Source: Luteimonas gilva (lineage in GTDB: Bacteria; Pseudomonadota; Gammaproteobacteria; Xanthomonadales; Xanthomonadaceae). From it: DNA of 64,000 bases. A program made the position numbers and the translations under genes. The notes beneath the pieces are model-generated. The model saw nothing but the letters and a program-made list of their open reading frames with translations, was not told where the DNA came from and ran no database searches. The stretch is taken from the NCBI RefSeq assembly GCF_005239095.1, contig NZ_SZUA01000002.1, positions 744,001 through 808,000 on the forward strand. Direction: 5' to 3'. Of the stretch, positions 50,209 to 58,611 are shown in pieces (position 1 is the stretch's first letter; every line of letters begins with the position of its first letter).

Positions 50209-50915
50209 GCCAGAAGAAGAAAGTTTCGCTGCGGGATCTGGATTTCAACAACATCGGCGCGTGGCCGCGCCAGGCCAAGCTCGGTTTCTGCGCGATCCTG
50301 GGTGTGCTGATCCTGTTCTTGGCCTATTGGCTGTTCGTTCGCGACAAGCGCGACGAATTGGCCGGTCTCGAACAGACCGAAGCCAGCCTGCGCGCCGAGT
50401 TCGAAGAGAAGCAGGGCCGCGCCGCCAACCTGGAGCCGCTGAAGCAGCAGTTGGCGCAGATGGAGCAGGTGTTGCAGCAGATGCTGCGTCAGCTGCCCAG
50501 CAAGACCGAGATGCCCGATCTGATCGTGGACATCTCGCAAACGGCGCTCGCCACCGGCCTGCAGAACGAGCTGTTCCAGCCCGAGCCCGAAGTGCCCAAA
50601 GAGTTCTACGCCGAAAAGCCGATCAGCTTGCGCATGATCGGCAGCTACCACCAGTTCGGCGCCTTCGTCAGCGGCGTGGCTTCGCTGCCGCGCGTGGTCA
50701 TCATGACTTTCCACAATATTTCGCTGAAGCCCCGGAACAAGGAAGGCGCGATCACCGCCGCCAGCAGCGGCTTGGAATTGGCCGGTACGGTCAAGACCTA
50801 CCGTTACCTGGACGAAGACGAAACCAAGCAGGCTCAAGCGCCGGCTGCGAACGGTGCGCAACCGCCGCCCGCCGCGCCTGCGCCTGGCGCCGCGGCCACG
50901 GGGGGGCAGCCATGA
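50205..50915 (+). CDS. pilO: type IV pilus assembly protein PilO
   Basis: Partner of PilN. The 236-residue chain has a short cytoplasmic start (KKKVSLRDLDFNNIGAWPRQ), a membrane helix (AILGVLILFLAYWLFV), coiled coil to about residue 95 and a periplasmic ferredoxin-like domain. Coupled to pilN and pilP by overlaps. Confidence 0.95.
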   Translation: MSQKKKVSLRDLDFNNIGAWPRQAKLGFCAILGVLILFLAYWLFVRDKRDELAGLEQTEASLRAEFEEKQGRAANLEPLKQQLAQMEQVLQQMLRQLPSKTEMPDLIVDISQTALATGLQNELFQPEPEVPKEFYAEKPISLRMIGSYHQFGAFVSGVASLPRVVIMTFHNISLKPRNKEGAITAASSGLELAGTVKTYRYLDEDETKQAQAPAANGAQPPPAAPAPGAAATGGQP

Positions 50916-51454
50916 CCGGTTTCAAATCCAAGGCCGGCGCCGGTCTGTTGGCCGCGCTGTCGGCGCTTGCGCTCAGCGGATGCGGCCGCAGCATCACCAG
51001 CACGCCCGGCGAAGCCCCGAATCTCGAGAAATGGGTCGCCGAAGTGCGCGCGCGGCCCGCGCCGCCGCTGGAACAGATCCCGCTGATGCAGCAGTTCGAA
51101 AGTTTCGAATACGCCGCCCAGAACATGCGCGATCCGTTCAGCACCGCCTTCACCAACAACAACGAAGGCAGCGGCCCGCGGCCGAATTCGCAGCGGCGCA
51201 AGCAGCAGCTCGAGCAGTTCCCGCTCGATAGCTTGGACATGGTGGGCACCCTGGGCCTCGGCTCGCGGGTGGTGGGATTGGTGATGGCTCCGGACAAGGT
51301 GACCTACCGCGTCGTCCCGGGCGAATACATGGGTCAAAGCGACGGCCGGGTGACGGCGGTCTACGAAGACCGGATCGAGCTGGTGGAGCTGGTGCCGGAC
51401 GGCGCGGGCGGGTGGTTGGAACGCCCGGCCACGGTGGCGCTGGAAGACAAATGA
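50912..51454 (+). CDS. pilP: type IV pilus lipoprotein PilP
   Basis: Periplasmic lipoprotein that connects PilNO to the secretin. The 180-residue chain has a lipobox signal (ALSALALSGCG) and a conserved LDSLDMVGTLGLGSRVVGLVM and YRVVPGEYMGQSDGRV beta-domain. It overlaps pilO (ATGA). Confidence 0.95.
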   Translation: MTGFKSKAGAGLLAALSALALSGCGRSITSTPGEAPNLEKWVAEVRARPAPPLEQIPLMQQFESFEYAAQNMRDPFSTAFTNNNEGSGPRPNSQRRKQQLEQFPLDSLDMVGTLGLGSRVVGLVMAPDKVTYRVVPGEYMGQSDGRVTAVYEDRIELVELVPDGAGGWLERPATVALEDK

Positions 51455-51468
51455 TTAGGGGAAAGCAC

Positions 51469-53373
51469 ATGAGCCTGTTCAACGCCAACCGTTCTCACGC
51501 TGCCGGACCCGCGAACACGGTACGCCTGGCGACGCTCGCCGGACTGGCCTGCGGCCTGCTGGCCGCGGCTTCCGTAGCGGCTGCAGATAAGCAACCCGTC
51601 CCGCCTGCGCAGACCGCGCCGGTCAAGATGGCGGCGGTCGATCCTGCGACCAAAGTCCCGGGCGCGCTGGAGGTGTCCAACATCGACTTCAAGCGCGGCG
51701 ACGGCGGCGCCGGCAAGCTGATCCTGCGCTTCAGCGGCGACGGCGCCACGCCCGACCTGCGCAAGGACGGGTCCGACGTGATCGTCGACATCGGCAACGC
51801 TTCGCTGCCGCCGAACCTGCAGAAGCCGCTGAACGTCACCGATTTCGCCACGCCGGTCCGGCAGATCGACGCCCAGGGCAACGGCAAGGGCGCGCGCCTG
51901 GTGCTGAGCACCAGCGGCCCGTACGAATCGCTCGCTTACCAGACCGGCCGCGACTACATCGTCGAAGTCGTGCCGCGCGCCTCTTCGCAAGCCCGCGGCG
52001 CCGTGCAGGCCGCGGTCGCCGCCGGCCAGACCGCGCCGGCCAAGGCCTTCACCGGCGCGCCGGTGTCGTTCAACTTCCAAGACGTGCCGGTGCGCACGGT
52101 GCTGCAGTTCATCGCCGAGGAATCCAAGCTCAACTTGGTGGCTTCCGACACCGTGCAGGGCAACATCACCGTGCGCCTGATCAACGTGCCGTGGGATCAG
52201 GCGCTGGAAATCGTGATGCGCGCCAAGGGCCTGGACAAGCGCCGCGAAGGCAACGTGATCTGGGTGGCGCCGCAGGCCGAGATCGCCAAGTCCGAGCAGG
52301 ACCGCGAGAACGCCCGCATCGAGCTGGAGAACCGCGAGGATCTGCAGACCGAATACATCCGCATCAACTACCACAATGCGGTCGACATCTATAAGGCGCT
52401 GACCGAAGCCAAGGGCATCGGCAGCAGCGGCGGCGGTCAGGGCAACAACAACGACAGCGGCTTCCTGTCGCCGCGCGGCCGCCTGGTGGCCGACGGCCGC
52501 ACCAACACGCTGATGGTCAGCGACATCCCGAAGAAGATCGACGCGATGAAGCGGCTGATCCACGAGATCGACCGTCCGGTCGACCAAGTGCTGATCGAAG
52601 CGCGCATCGTCATCGCCACCGATACTTTCGCCCGCGAGCTCGGCGCGCGCTTCGGCGTGGCCGGCACCAAGCAGTACGGCAGCAACCGGGGCGTGACCAG
52701 CGGCACTCTGGAAAACAACACGTCGATCATCAACGACGGCGTGCACCAGATTCCGAGCGGCTTGAACGTCGACCTGGGTCTGGAGAATCCCGCCGGTTCG
52801 ATCGCCTACACCCTGCTCGGCGCCAATTTCTCCATCGATCTGGAACTGCAGGCGATGCAGCGCGAAGAGCGCGGCGAGGTGATCTCCAATCCGCGCATCC
52901 TGACCAGCAACCAGCGCGAAGCGGTGATCCGCCAAGGCCAGGAAGTGGGTTACGTGACCTTGACCGGCGTCGGCACCGGCGGCGGCCAGGCCCTGCCGAA
53001 CGTCCAGTTCAAGGACGTGCTGCTCGAGTTGAAGGTCACCCCGACCATCACCAACGACAACCGCGTGTTCCTGTCGCTGAACGTCAAGAAGGACGAAGTG
53101 GTCGGTACGCTGGACACCTCCATCGGCGACGTGCCGCAGATCGCCAAGCGCGAAGTCAGCACCGCCGCTCTGGTCGAAGACGGCCAGACCGTGGTCGTCG
53201 GCGGCGTGTACGAATTCAAGGACACCAACAGCGTGACCAAGGTGCCCTTCCTCGGCGACATCCCGTTCCTGGGCAATCTGTTCCGGACCAAGGGCCGCAA
53301 CAAGGAAAAGGCCGAGCTGCTGATCTTCGTGACGCCGAAGGTGCTGAGGGTCGCGCAGCGCGACAACTTCTGA
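51469..53373 (+). CDS. pilQ: type IV pilus secretin PilQ
   Basis: Outer-membrane gate for the pilus. The 634-residue chain has a signal peptide, an AMIN peptidoglycan-binding domain at about residues 55-160 (VSNIDFKRGDGGAGKLILRF), an STN domain at about 175-245 (FNFQDVPVRTVLQFIAEESK), an N-domain at about 270-400 and a secretin domain (ISNPRILTSNQREAVIRQGQ, TVVVGGVYEF). Only one AMIN domain is present; many relatives have two. An AGGGGAAAG site precedes the ATG. A terminator follows. Confidence 0.96.
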   Translation: MSLFNANRSHAAGPANTVRLATLAGLACGLLAAASVAAADKQPVPPAQTAPVKMAAVDPATKVPGALEVSNIDFKRGDGGAGKLILRFSGDGATPDLRKDGSDVIVDIGNASLPPNLQKPLNVTDFATPVRQIDAQGNGKGARLVLSTSGPYESLAYQTGRDYIVEVVPRASSQARGAVQAAVAAGQTAPAKAFTGAPVSFNFQDVPVRTVLQFIAEESKLNLVASDTVQGNITVRLINVPWDQALEIVMRAKGLDKRREGNVIWVAPQAEIAKSEQDRENARIELENREDLQTEYIRINYHNAVDIYKALTEAKGIGSSGGGQGNNNDSGFLSPRGRLVADGRTNTLMVSDIPKKIDAMKRLIHEIDRPVDQVLIEARIVIATDTFARELGARFGVAGTKQYGSNRGVTSGTLENNTSIINDGVHQIPSGLNVDLGLENPAGSIAYTLLGANFSIDLELQAMQREERGEVISNPRILTSNQREAVIRQGQEVGYVTLTGVGTGGGQALPNVQFKDVLLELKVTPTITNDNRVFLSLNVKKDEVVGTLDTSIGDVPQIAKREVSTAALVEDGQTVVVGGVYEFKDTNSVTKVPFLGDIPFLGNLFRTKGRNKEKAELLIFVTPKVLRVAQRDNF

Positions 53374-53390
53374 TCCGGGTGCGCGAACCG

Positions 53391-53421
53391 GAAAAAACGG
53401 GGCCTCGGCCCCGTTTTTTAT
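53391..53421 (+). terminator. intrinsic terminator of pilMNOPQ
   Basis: AAAAAACGGGGCC-TC-GGCCCCGTTTTTTA, 18 bases after the pilQ stop. Confidence 0.9.
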
Positions 53422-53496
53422 TGCGCGGCGCCGCCTTCGCGAACCATTGCGCCCGGCTTGGGTCAAACTGCGCCTGATCCCCCACCGCGATCGAGA

Positions 53497-54492
53497 ATGG
53501 ACAGCGCCCAAGAAGACCCCGCCTCCCGCCTGCACCGGACTTTCCGCGAGCTCTCCGAGCGCCTATCCGAGGCCATCGTCGGGCAACAGGCCTTGATCGA
53601 ACGTTTGCTGATCGCCCTGCTGGCGGACGGCCACTTGCTGGTCGAAGGCGCCCCCGGTCTGGCCAAGACCAGCGCCATCCGCGCTTTGGCCTCGCGCCTG
53701 GATGCGGGATTCGCCCGCGTCCAATTCACGCCGGACCTGCTGCCCGCCGACCTGACCGGGACCGAGGTTTGGCGCCCGCAGGACGGGCGCTTCGAATTCC
53801 AACCCGGCCCGATCTTCCATCCGGTGCTGCTGGCCGACGAGATCAACCGGGCGCCGGCAAAAGTGCAATCGGCCTTGCTGGAGGCGATGGGCGAACGCCA
53901 GGTCACGGTCGGCCGCCACACCTATCCGTTGCCAAAGCTGTTTCTAGTGATGGCCACCCAGAATCCGATCGAGCAGGAAGGCACTTTCCCGCTGCCCGAG
54001 GCGCAACTGGACCGCTTCCTGATGTACGTGCGCATCGGCTATCCGGAAGCCGCGGCGGAATCCGAGATCCTCAAGCTGGCCAGAGCGCAGGCGCGCGAAG
54101 CGCTGCAATCGACGGCGTCCGCGCTGGCCAAAATATCGTTGGACGACGTCTTCGCCGCGCGCGCCGCCGTGCTCGATCTGCATTTGGCGCCGGCGGTGGA
54201 ACGCTATTTGATCGAACTGGTGCTCGCTTCGCGCCAGGCGCAGCGTTACGACGCCGAATTGGCGCGTCGCATCGCCTGGGGCGCGAGCCCGCGCGGGTCG
54301 ATCGCGCTGGAGCGTTGCGCGCGGGCGCGCGCGTGGCTGGCGGGCCGCGATTTCGTCACCCCCGACGACGTGCGCGCGATCGCGCCCGACGTGCTGCGCC
54401 ATCGCGTGCTGCCGAGCTACGAAGCGACCGCCGAAGGCTGGGACGGCGATCGCTTGGTCGCCGCATTGCTGGACAAAGTGCCGTTGCCGTGA
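53497..54492 (+). CDS. MoxR-family AAA+ ATPase
   Basis: A 331-residue chaperone-like ATPase that opens the Bat operon. Walker A is GAPGLAKTSA, and Walker B is LLADEINRAPAKVQSALLEAM, with sensor TQNPIEQEGTFPLPEAQLDRF. These are family signatures. MoxR proteins assemble or activate von Willebrand-domain partners, which are encoded three and four genes downstream. ATG 53497 is the nearest start to the conserved region. Confidence 0.95.
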   Translation: MDSAQEDPASRLHRTFRELSERLSEAIVGQQALIERLLIALLADGHLLVEGAPGLAKTSAIRALASRLDAGFARVQFTPDLLPADLTGTEVWRPQDGRFEFQPGPIFHPVLLADEINRAPAKVQSALLEAMGERQVTVGRHTYPLPKLFLVMATQNPIEQEGTFPLPEAQLDRFLMYVRIGYPEAAAESEILKLARAQAREALQSTASALAKISLDDVFAARAAVLDLHLAPAVERYLIELVLASRQAQRYDAELARRIAWGASPRGSIALERCARARAWLAGRDFVTPDDVRAIAPDVLRHRVLPSYEATAEGWDGDRLVAALLDKVPLP

Positions 54493-54494
54493 CG

Positions 54495-55391
54495 ATGAGC
54501 GAAGGCATCGCGCCGAGCCTGGCCGAACTGATCGCGCTGCGCGCCGCCGCGCAGGGCCGGCGTTCGGCCAAGCGCGGCCACCACGGCAACAGCGGCCATG
54601 CGCTTTCGCCGATGCGCGGACGCGGCATGGAATACGCCGAATCGCGCGAATACGCGCGGGGCGACGACGCGCGCCACATCGATTGGCGCTTGACCGCGCG
54701 CAGCGGCAAGCCGCACACGAAATTATTCCAGGCCGAACGCGAGCGCTTGACCTTGATCGTCGCCGATACCGCGCCCGCGCTGTACTTCGGCACCCGCGTG
54801 CGCTTCAAATCGACGCAGGCGGCGCGCGCCGGCGCGGTGGCCGCATGGGTGGCCGTGCGCGACGGCGACCGGATCGCAGCGCTGCGCGGCAGCCGCATCG
54901 AAGCGCCGGTGCCGCCCGCGGCGGGACCGCGCGGCGCGCTTCGCGTCCTCGACGCCTTGGTGCGTTGGTACGCCGCGCCGCCCGCGGAAGACGCCGGCCT
55001 GGGGATCGCGCTGGACCACGCCGCGCGCCTGCTGCGGCCGGGCTCGCGCTTGATCGTATTGGCCGACCCGCGCAGCGTCGCGGAACTTCCCGCGCGGCGC
55101 TGGCCGGCTTTGGCCCAGCACAACGAAGTGATCGTGCTGCTGTTGAGCGATCCTTTGGAGAACGCGCCGCCCAAGGATCTATTGCCGTTCGCGACGGGGC
55201 AACGGCGGATCGAGCTGGACTTGGCCAACCCCGCGCAGCGGCAGCGTTGGCGCGACGAATTCGTTGCGCCGGTCGAAACGGCGCTGCAGCGTTTGCCGGC
55301 GACCGGCGCGCGCGCGCAGGCCTTGTCCACCGATGCGCGCAGCGATGCTTGGCTGCCGCTGCTGGGCCGCGCGCAGGCCAGGGTGGCTTGA
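54495..55391 (+). CDS. DUF58 domain protein
   Basis: A 298-residue protein with the DUF58 signature REYARGDDARHIDWRLTARS and KLFQAERE. In Bat-type operons it is the partner that links MoxR and the vWA proteins, with an as yet vague role. It can also start at GTG 54489, overlapping the moxR TGA as GTGA; ATG 54495 is two codons further. Confidence 0.92.
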   Translation: MSEGIAPSLAELIALRAAAQGRRSAKRGHHGNSGHALSPMRGRGMEYAESREYARGDDARHIDWRLTARSGKPHTKLFQAERERLTLIVADTAPALYFGTRVRFKSTQAARAGAVAAWVAVRDGDRIAALRGSRIEAPVPPAAGPRGALRVLDALVRWYAAPPAEDAGLGIALDHAARLLRPGSRLIVLADPRSVAELPARRWPALAQHNEVIVLLLSDPLENAPPKDLLPFATGQRRIELDLANPAQRQRWRDEFVAPVETALQRLPATGARAQALSTDARSDAWLPLLGRAQARVA

Positions 55392-55850
55392 GTGGCGCCG
55401 GGCGCGTTGGTGTTGCGCGACATCCATCAACCGCCCGCGCCGGGCTGGTGGCCGCCCGCACCCGGTTGGTGGCTGCTCGCCGTTCTATTGCTGGCCGTGT
55501 TCGCGTTCGGAATTTGGATCGCCAGGCGTCGCGCGCGGCGCCGGCGCGAGATCGCCGCGCTGTTCGACGACACGGTGGCGCGAGCGGCATCCGCGCCGGC
55601 GCGCGTGGCGGCGGTGTCCGAATTGTTGCGCCGCGCGGCGCGGCGCCGCGATCCCGGCGCCGACCGCTTGCAGGACGAAGCCTGGCTGCGCTTTCTCGAC
55701 GGCGAACCCGGAGGCGCGCCCTTCTCGGCGGGCGCGGGCCGCTTGCTGCTCGATGGCGGTTATCGCCGGCAGATCGATGAGGCGCAATTCGCCGCCTTGC
55801 TGCCGCTCGCGCGGCGCCGCTATCTGCAATTGATGGGGGTGCGGCGATGA
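55392..55850 (+). CDS. DUF4381 membrane protein
   Basis: A 152-residue protein with one membrane helix (PGWWLLAVLLLAVFAFGIWIA), preceded by a Pro/Trp-rich segment and followed by a soluble helical domain (LQDEAWLRFLDG). The start is GTG 55392, immediately after the DUF58 stop. DUF4381 is regularly found between DUF58 and BatA. The stop overlaps BatA. Confidence 0.87.
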   Translation: MAPGALVLRDIHQPPAPGWWPPAPGWWLLAVLLLAVFAFGIWIARRRARRRREIAALFDDTVARAASAPARVAAVSELLRRAARRRDPGADRLQDEAWLRFLDGEPGGAPFSAGAGRLLLDGGYRRQIDEAQFAALLPLARRRYLQLMGVRR

Positions 55851-56857
55851 ACGAATTTTGGTCGACGCTGCGCGAACTGCCGGGCGCTTTCGCTTGGCCG
55901 TGGTGGTTGTGCGCGCTGCCGCTGCCGTGGTTGGCGCGGCGGTTGCTGCCGCCGCGGCGCAGCGCGTCGGCGGCGTTGAAAGTCGCGTTCGGCGATCGCC
56001 TCGACGCGATTTCCGCGCCGGGCGGCGGCGGATCGTCCGGCGGCATTTCCGTGTTCGCCTGGCTCGCGTGGGGCTTGCTTTGCCTGGCCGCGGCGCGGCC
56101 GCAGCAATTGGGGCCGGCGATCGCGCCGCCGCAGGCGGGACGCGACATGATGCTGGCGGTCGACCTGTCCGGCAGCATGAGCGAAGAAGACATGACGCTG
56201 GGCGACAGCGTCGTCGACCGCTTGACTGCGGCCAAAGCGGTGCTCGCCGATTTCCTCGACCGCCGCGCCGGCGACCGCATCGCATTGCTGGTGTTCGGCC
56301 AGCGCGCCTACACGCTGACGCCGCTGACCTTGGACCGCGACGCGGTGCGCGAACAATTGCGCGACGCCGTGGTCGGCTTGGCCGGCCGCGAAACCGCGAT
56401 CGGCGACGCGATCGGCTTGGCGGTCAAGCGCCTGCGCGGGCAACCGGCCGAGCAGCGCGTGGTGATCCTGCTCACCGACGGCGTCAACACGGCCGGCGCG
56501 CTCACGCCGATGAAAGCGGCCGAGTTGGCGAAGAACGAAGGCGTGCGCGTGCACACCATCGCATTCGGCGGCGAAGGCGGCTTGTCGGTGTTCGGCTTCC
56601 GCCTGCCGGGCACGGGCGAGGACGAAATCGACGAAGCCACGCTGCAGGCGGTGGCCAAAACCACCGGTGGACGCTTCTTCCGCGCGCGCGACACCGAATC
56701 CTTGTCGGGCATCTACGCCGAGATCGACGCGCTCGAACCGGTGCAACGCCCCGGCCAGCGCGTGCGGCCGCGGATCGAACGCTATCCCTGGCCGCTGGCC
56801 GGCGCGGTCGCGCTGGCGCTGCTCGGTTTCGCCGCGCCGTTGCGGAGGCCGGCATGA
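55847..56857 (+). CDS. vWA domain membrane protein, BatA-like
   Basis: A 336-residue protein with two N-terminal hydrophobic segments, a von Willebrand A domain and one at the C-terminus. The metal site (MIDAS) is canonical: AVDLSGSMS (D106, S108, S110), with TDG (LLTDGVNTAG) later. Probably anchors with the domain in the periplasm. It is coupled to its neighbours by ATGA overlaps. Confidence 0.92.
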   Translation: MNEFWSTLRELPGAFAWPWWLCALPLPWLARRLLPPRRSASAALKVAFGDRLDAISAPGGGGSSGGISVFAWLAWGLLCLAAARPQQLGPAIAPPQAGRDMMLAVDLSGSMSEEDMTLGDSVVDRLTAAKAVLADFLDRRAGDRIALLVFGQRAYTLTPLTLDRDAVREQLRDAVVGLAGRETAIGDAIGLAVKRLRGQPAEQRVVILLTDGVNTAGALTPMKAAELAKNEGVRVHTIAFGGEGGLSVFGFRLPGTGEDEIDEATLQAVAKTTGGRFFRARDTESLSGIYAEIDALEPVQRPGQRVRPRIERYPWPLAGAVALALLGFAAPLRRPA

Positions 56858-58611
56858 TCGAAGCGATCTCAGGCCTGCATTGGCTGCGCCCCCATTGGCT
56901 GTGGGCGCTGCTCGCATTGCCGCTGCTGTGGTTCGCCTGGCGCGCGCGGCGCAAGCGCGAAAGCGTGTGGCGTCGCGCGGTCGATCCGCATCTGCTGCCG
57001 CACCTGCTGGAACGCGGCGGCCCGGCGGCGCGAGGCTTCGGAATCTGGGCGGCGGTCTGCTACGTTTTGGCCGTGCTGGCGCTGGCGGGGCCTTCGTGGC
57101 GGCAGATCGAACAGCCGTTGTGGCAAACGCGCGCGCCGTTGATGATCGCGCTCGATTTATCGACCGCGACGCTGGCCGCCGATTTGCCGCCGAGCCGCTT
57201 GCTGCAGGCGCGCGCGAAGCTCGCTGCGTTGCTGCGCGAACGCGCTGGCGGCCAGGTCGGCTTGGTGGCGTACGCGGACGACGCGTTCACGGTCGCGCCG
57301 CTGACCGACGACAGCCGCAACGTCGCGCTCTTTCTCGATTCGCTGGCGCCCGACGTGATGCCGACCGACGGCAACCGCGCCGACCGCGCGATCGACATGT
57401 CGGCGAAGCTGCTGAAGCAGGCCGGCTTCGAACAAGGCGACATCCTGCTGGTGACCGATCACGCCGACGCCGATGCGGTCGCCGCCGCGCGCCGCGCGGC
57501 GCGCGGCGGCTATCGCGTTTCGGCGTTAGGATTGGGCACCGCGGCCGGCGCGGCTTATCGCGACGCCGCCGGCACGATCGCGCATGCCGAATTGGACGAA
57601 TCGTCGTTGCGCGCATTGGCCGGCGCTGCGGGCGGCCGCTATGCAGGCGCCACCGCCGACGGCGGCGATTTGCAGGCCCTGGGCGTGCTCGATCCGCAAC
57701 AAGGCGCAGGCGCCTCCGGCCGCGGCGAGCGCGGCCGCCATTGGCAGGACGACGGCTACTGGCTGTTGCCGCCGCTGTTGCTGCTGTCGCTGTTCGCCTT
57801 CCGTCGCGGCGGTGGCGGCGCGGCGATGGCGGCCTTGCTGCTGTGCGCGGTGCTGCCGTGGTCGCCGGCGCAAGCCGCGGGCCAAGAAGGCTGGTGGCGC
57901 CGCCCCGACCAGCAGGCGCACCGAAAAATGGAGCAGGGTGCGGAGGCCTATCGCAAGAACGATTTCGCGACCGCGCAGCAGGCGTGGCAAGGCCTGAGCG
58001 GCGCGGACGCGCAATACAACCTCGGCAATGCCTTGGCCAAGGCGGGCCGATATCCCGATGCGATCGCCGCCTACGATCGCGCGCTGCGCGCGCAGCCGGA
58101 CATGCAGGACGCCATCGCGAACAAGCGCGCGGTGCAGGCGGCGATGAAGCGCAAGCCGCCGCAGGGCGGCAAGCAAGACGACAAGGGCGGCCAGGACCCA
58201 GGCAAGAATCCGAAATCGGAGCAGGACCAGAACGGCCAATCGCAGTCGCAGCAGGCGCAGCCGCAATCGGGCGGGCAGGAATCGCAGCAACGGCCGCCGC
58301 AGTCGCAGCAGAAACAGAACGCGGCCTCGCAGCCGCAACAGGCGCAGCCCAAGCCGCAAGATCCGAATGCGCAGAAGGCGGCCGACGCCGCGCAGCGCGA
58401 ACGCATGCGCCAAGCCTTGGCCGAGCAAGGCAAGGCGTCGCAGCAAGCGGCGAAAAAGCCGCAGAGCGCGCAGGAAACCGCTGCCGAACGCGAGCGCCGC
58501 CAAGCCAACGAAGCTTGGTTGCGGCGCGTGCCGGACGATCCCGGCGGCCTGCTGCGCGCCAAGTTCAGGCTGGAGCAGGAGCGCCGCCAGCAATCCGGAT
58601 CGTCGCCATGA
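56854..58611 (+). CDS. vWA and TPR protein, BatB/BatC-like fusion
   Basis: A 585-residue fusion. The first 320 residues are a BatB-type vWA domain with flanking membrane helices (residues 14-29, 64-80, and about 300-325). The last 220 contain TPR units (YNLGNALAKAGRYPDAIAAYDRA) and a Gln/Pro/Lys-rich linker. The MIDAS is unusual: DLSTA (D101, S103, A105) instead of DxSxS, so metal binding may be weakened. It is coupled to BatA and BatD. Confidence 0.9.
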   Translation: MIEAISGLHWLRPHWLWALLALPLLWFAWRARRKRESVWRRAVDPHLLPHLLERGGPAARGFGIWAAVCYVLAVLALAGPSWRQIEQPLWQTRAPLMIALDLSTATLAADLPPSRLLQARAKLAALLRERAGGQVGLVAYADDAFTVAPLTDDSRNVALFLDSLAPDVMPTDGNRADRAIDMSAKLLKQAGFEQGDILLVTDHADADAVAAARRAARGGYRVSALGLGTAAGAAYRDAAGTIAHAELDESSLRALAGAAGGRYAGATADGGDLQALGVLDPQQGAGASGRGERGRHWQDDGYWLLPPLLLLSLFAFRRGGGGAAMAALLLCAVLPWSPAQAAGQEGWWRRPDQQAHRKMEQGAEAYRKNDFATAQQAWQGLSGADAQYNLGNALAKAGRYPDAIAAYDRALRAQPDMQDAIANKRAVQAAMKRKPPQGGKQDDKGGQDPGKNPKSEQDQNGQSQSQQAQPQSGGQESQQRPPQSQQKQNAASQPQQAQPKPQDPNAQKAADAAQRERMRQALAEQGKASQQAAKKPQSAQETAAERERRQANEAWLRRVPDDPGGLLRAKFRLEQERRQQSGSSP

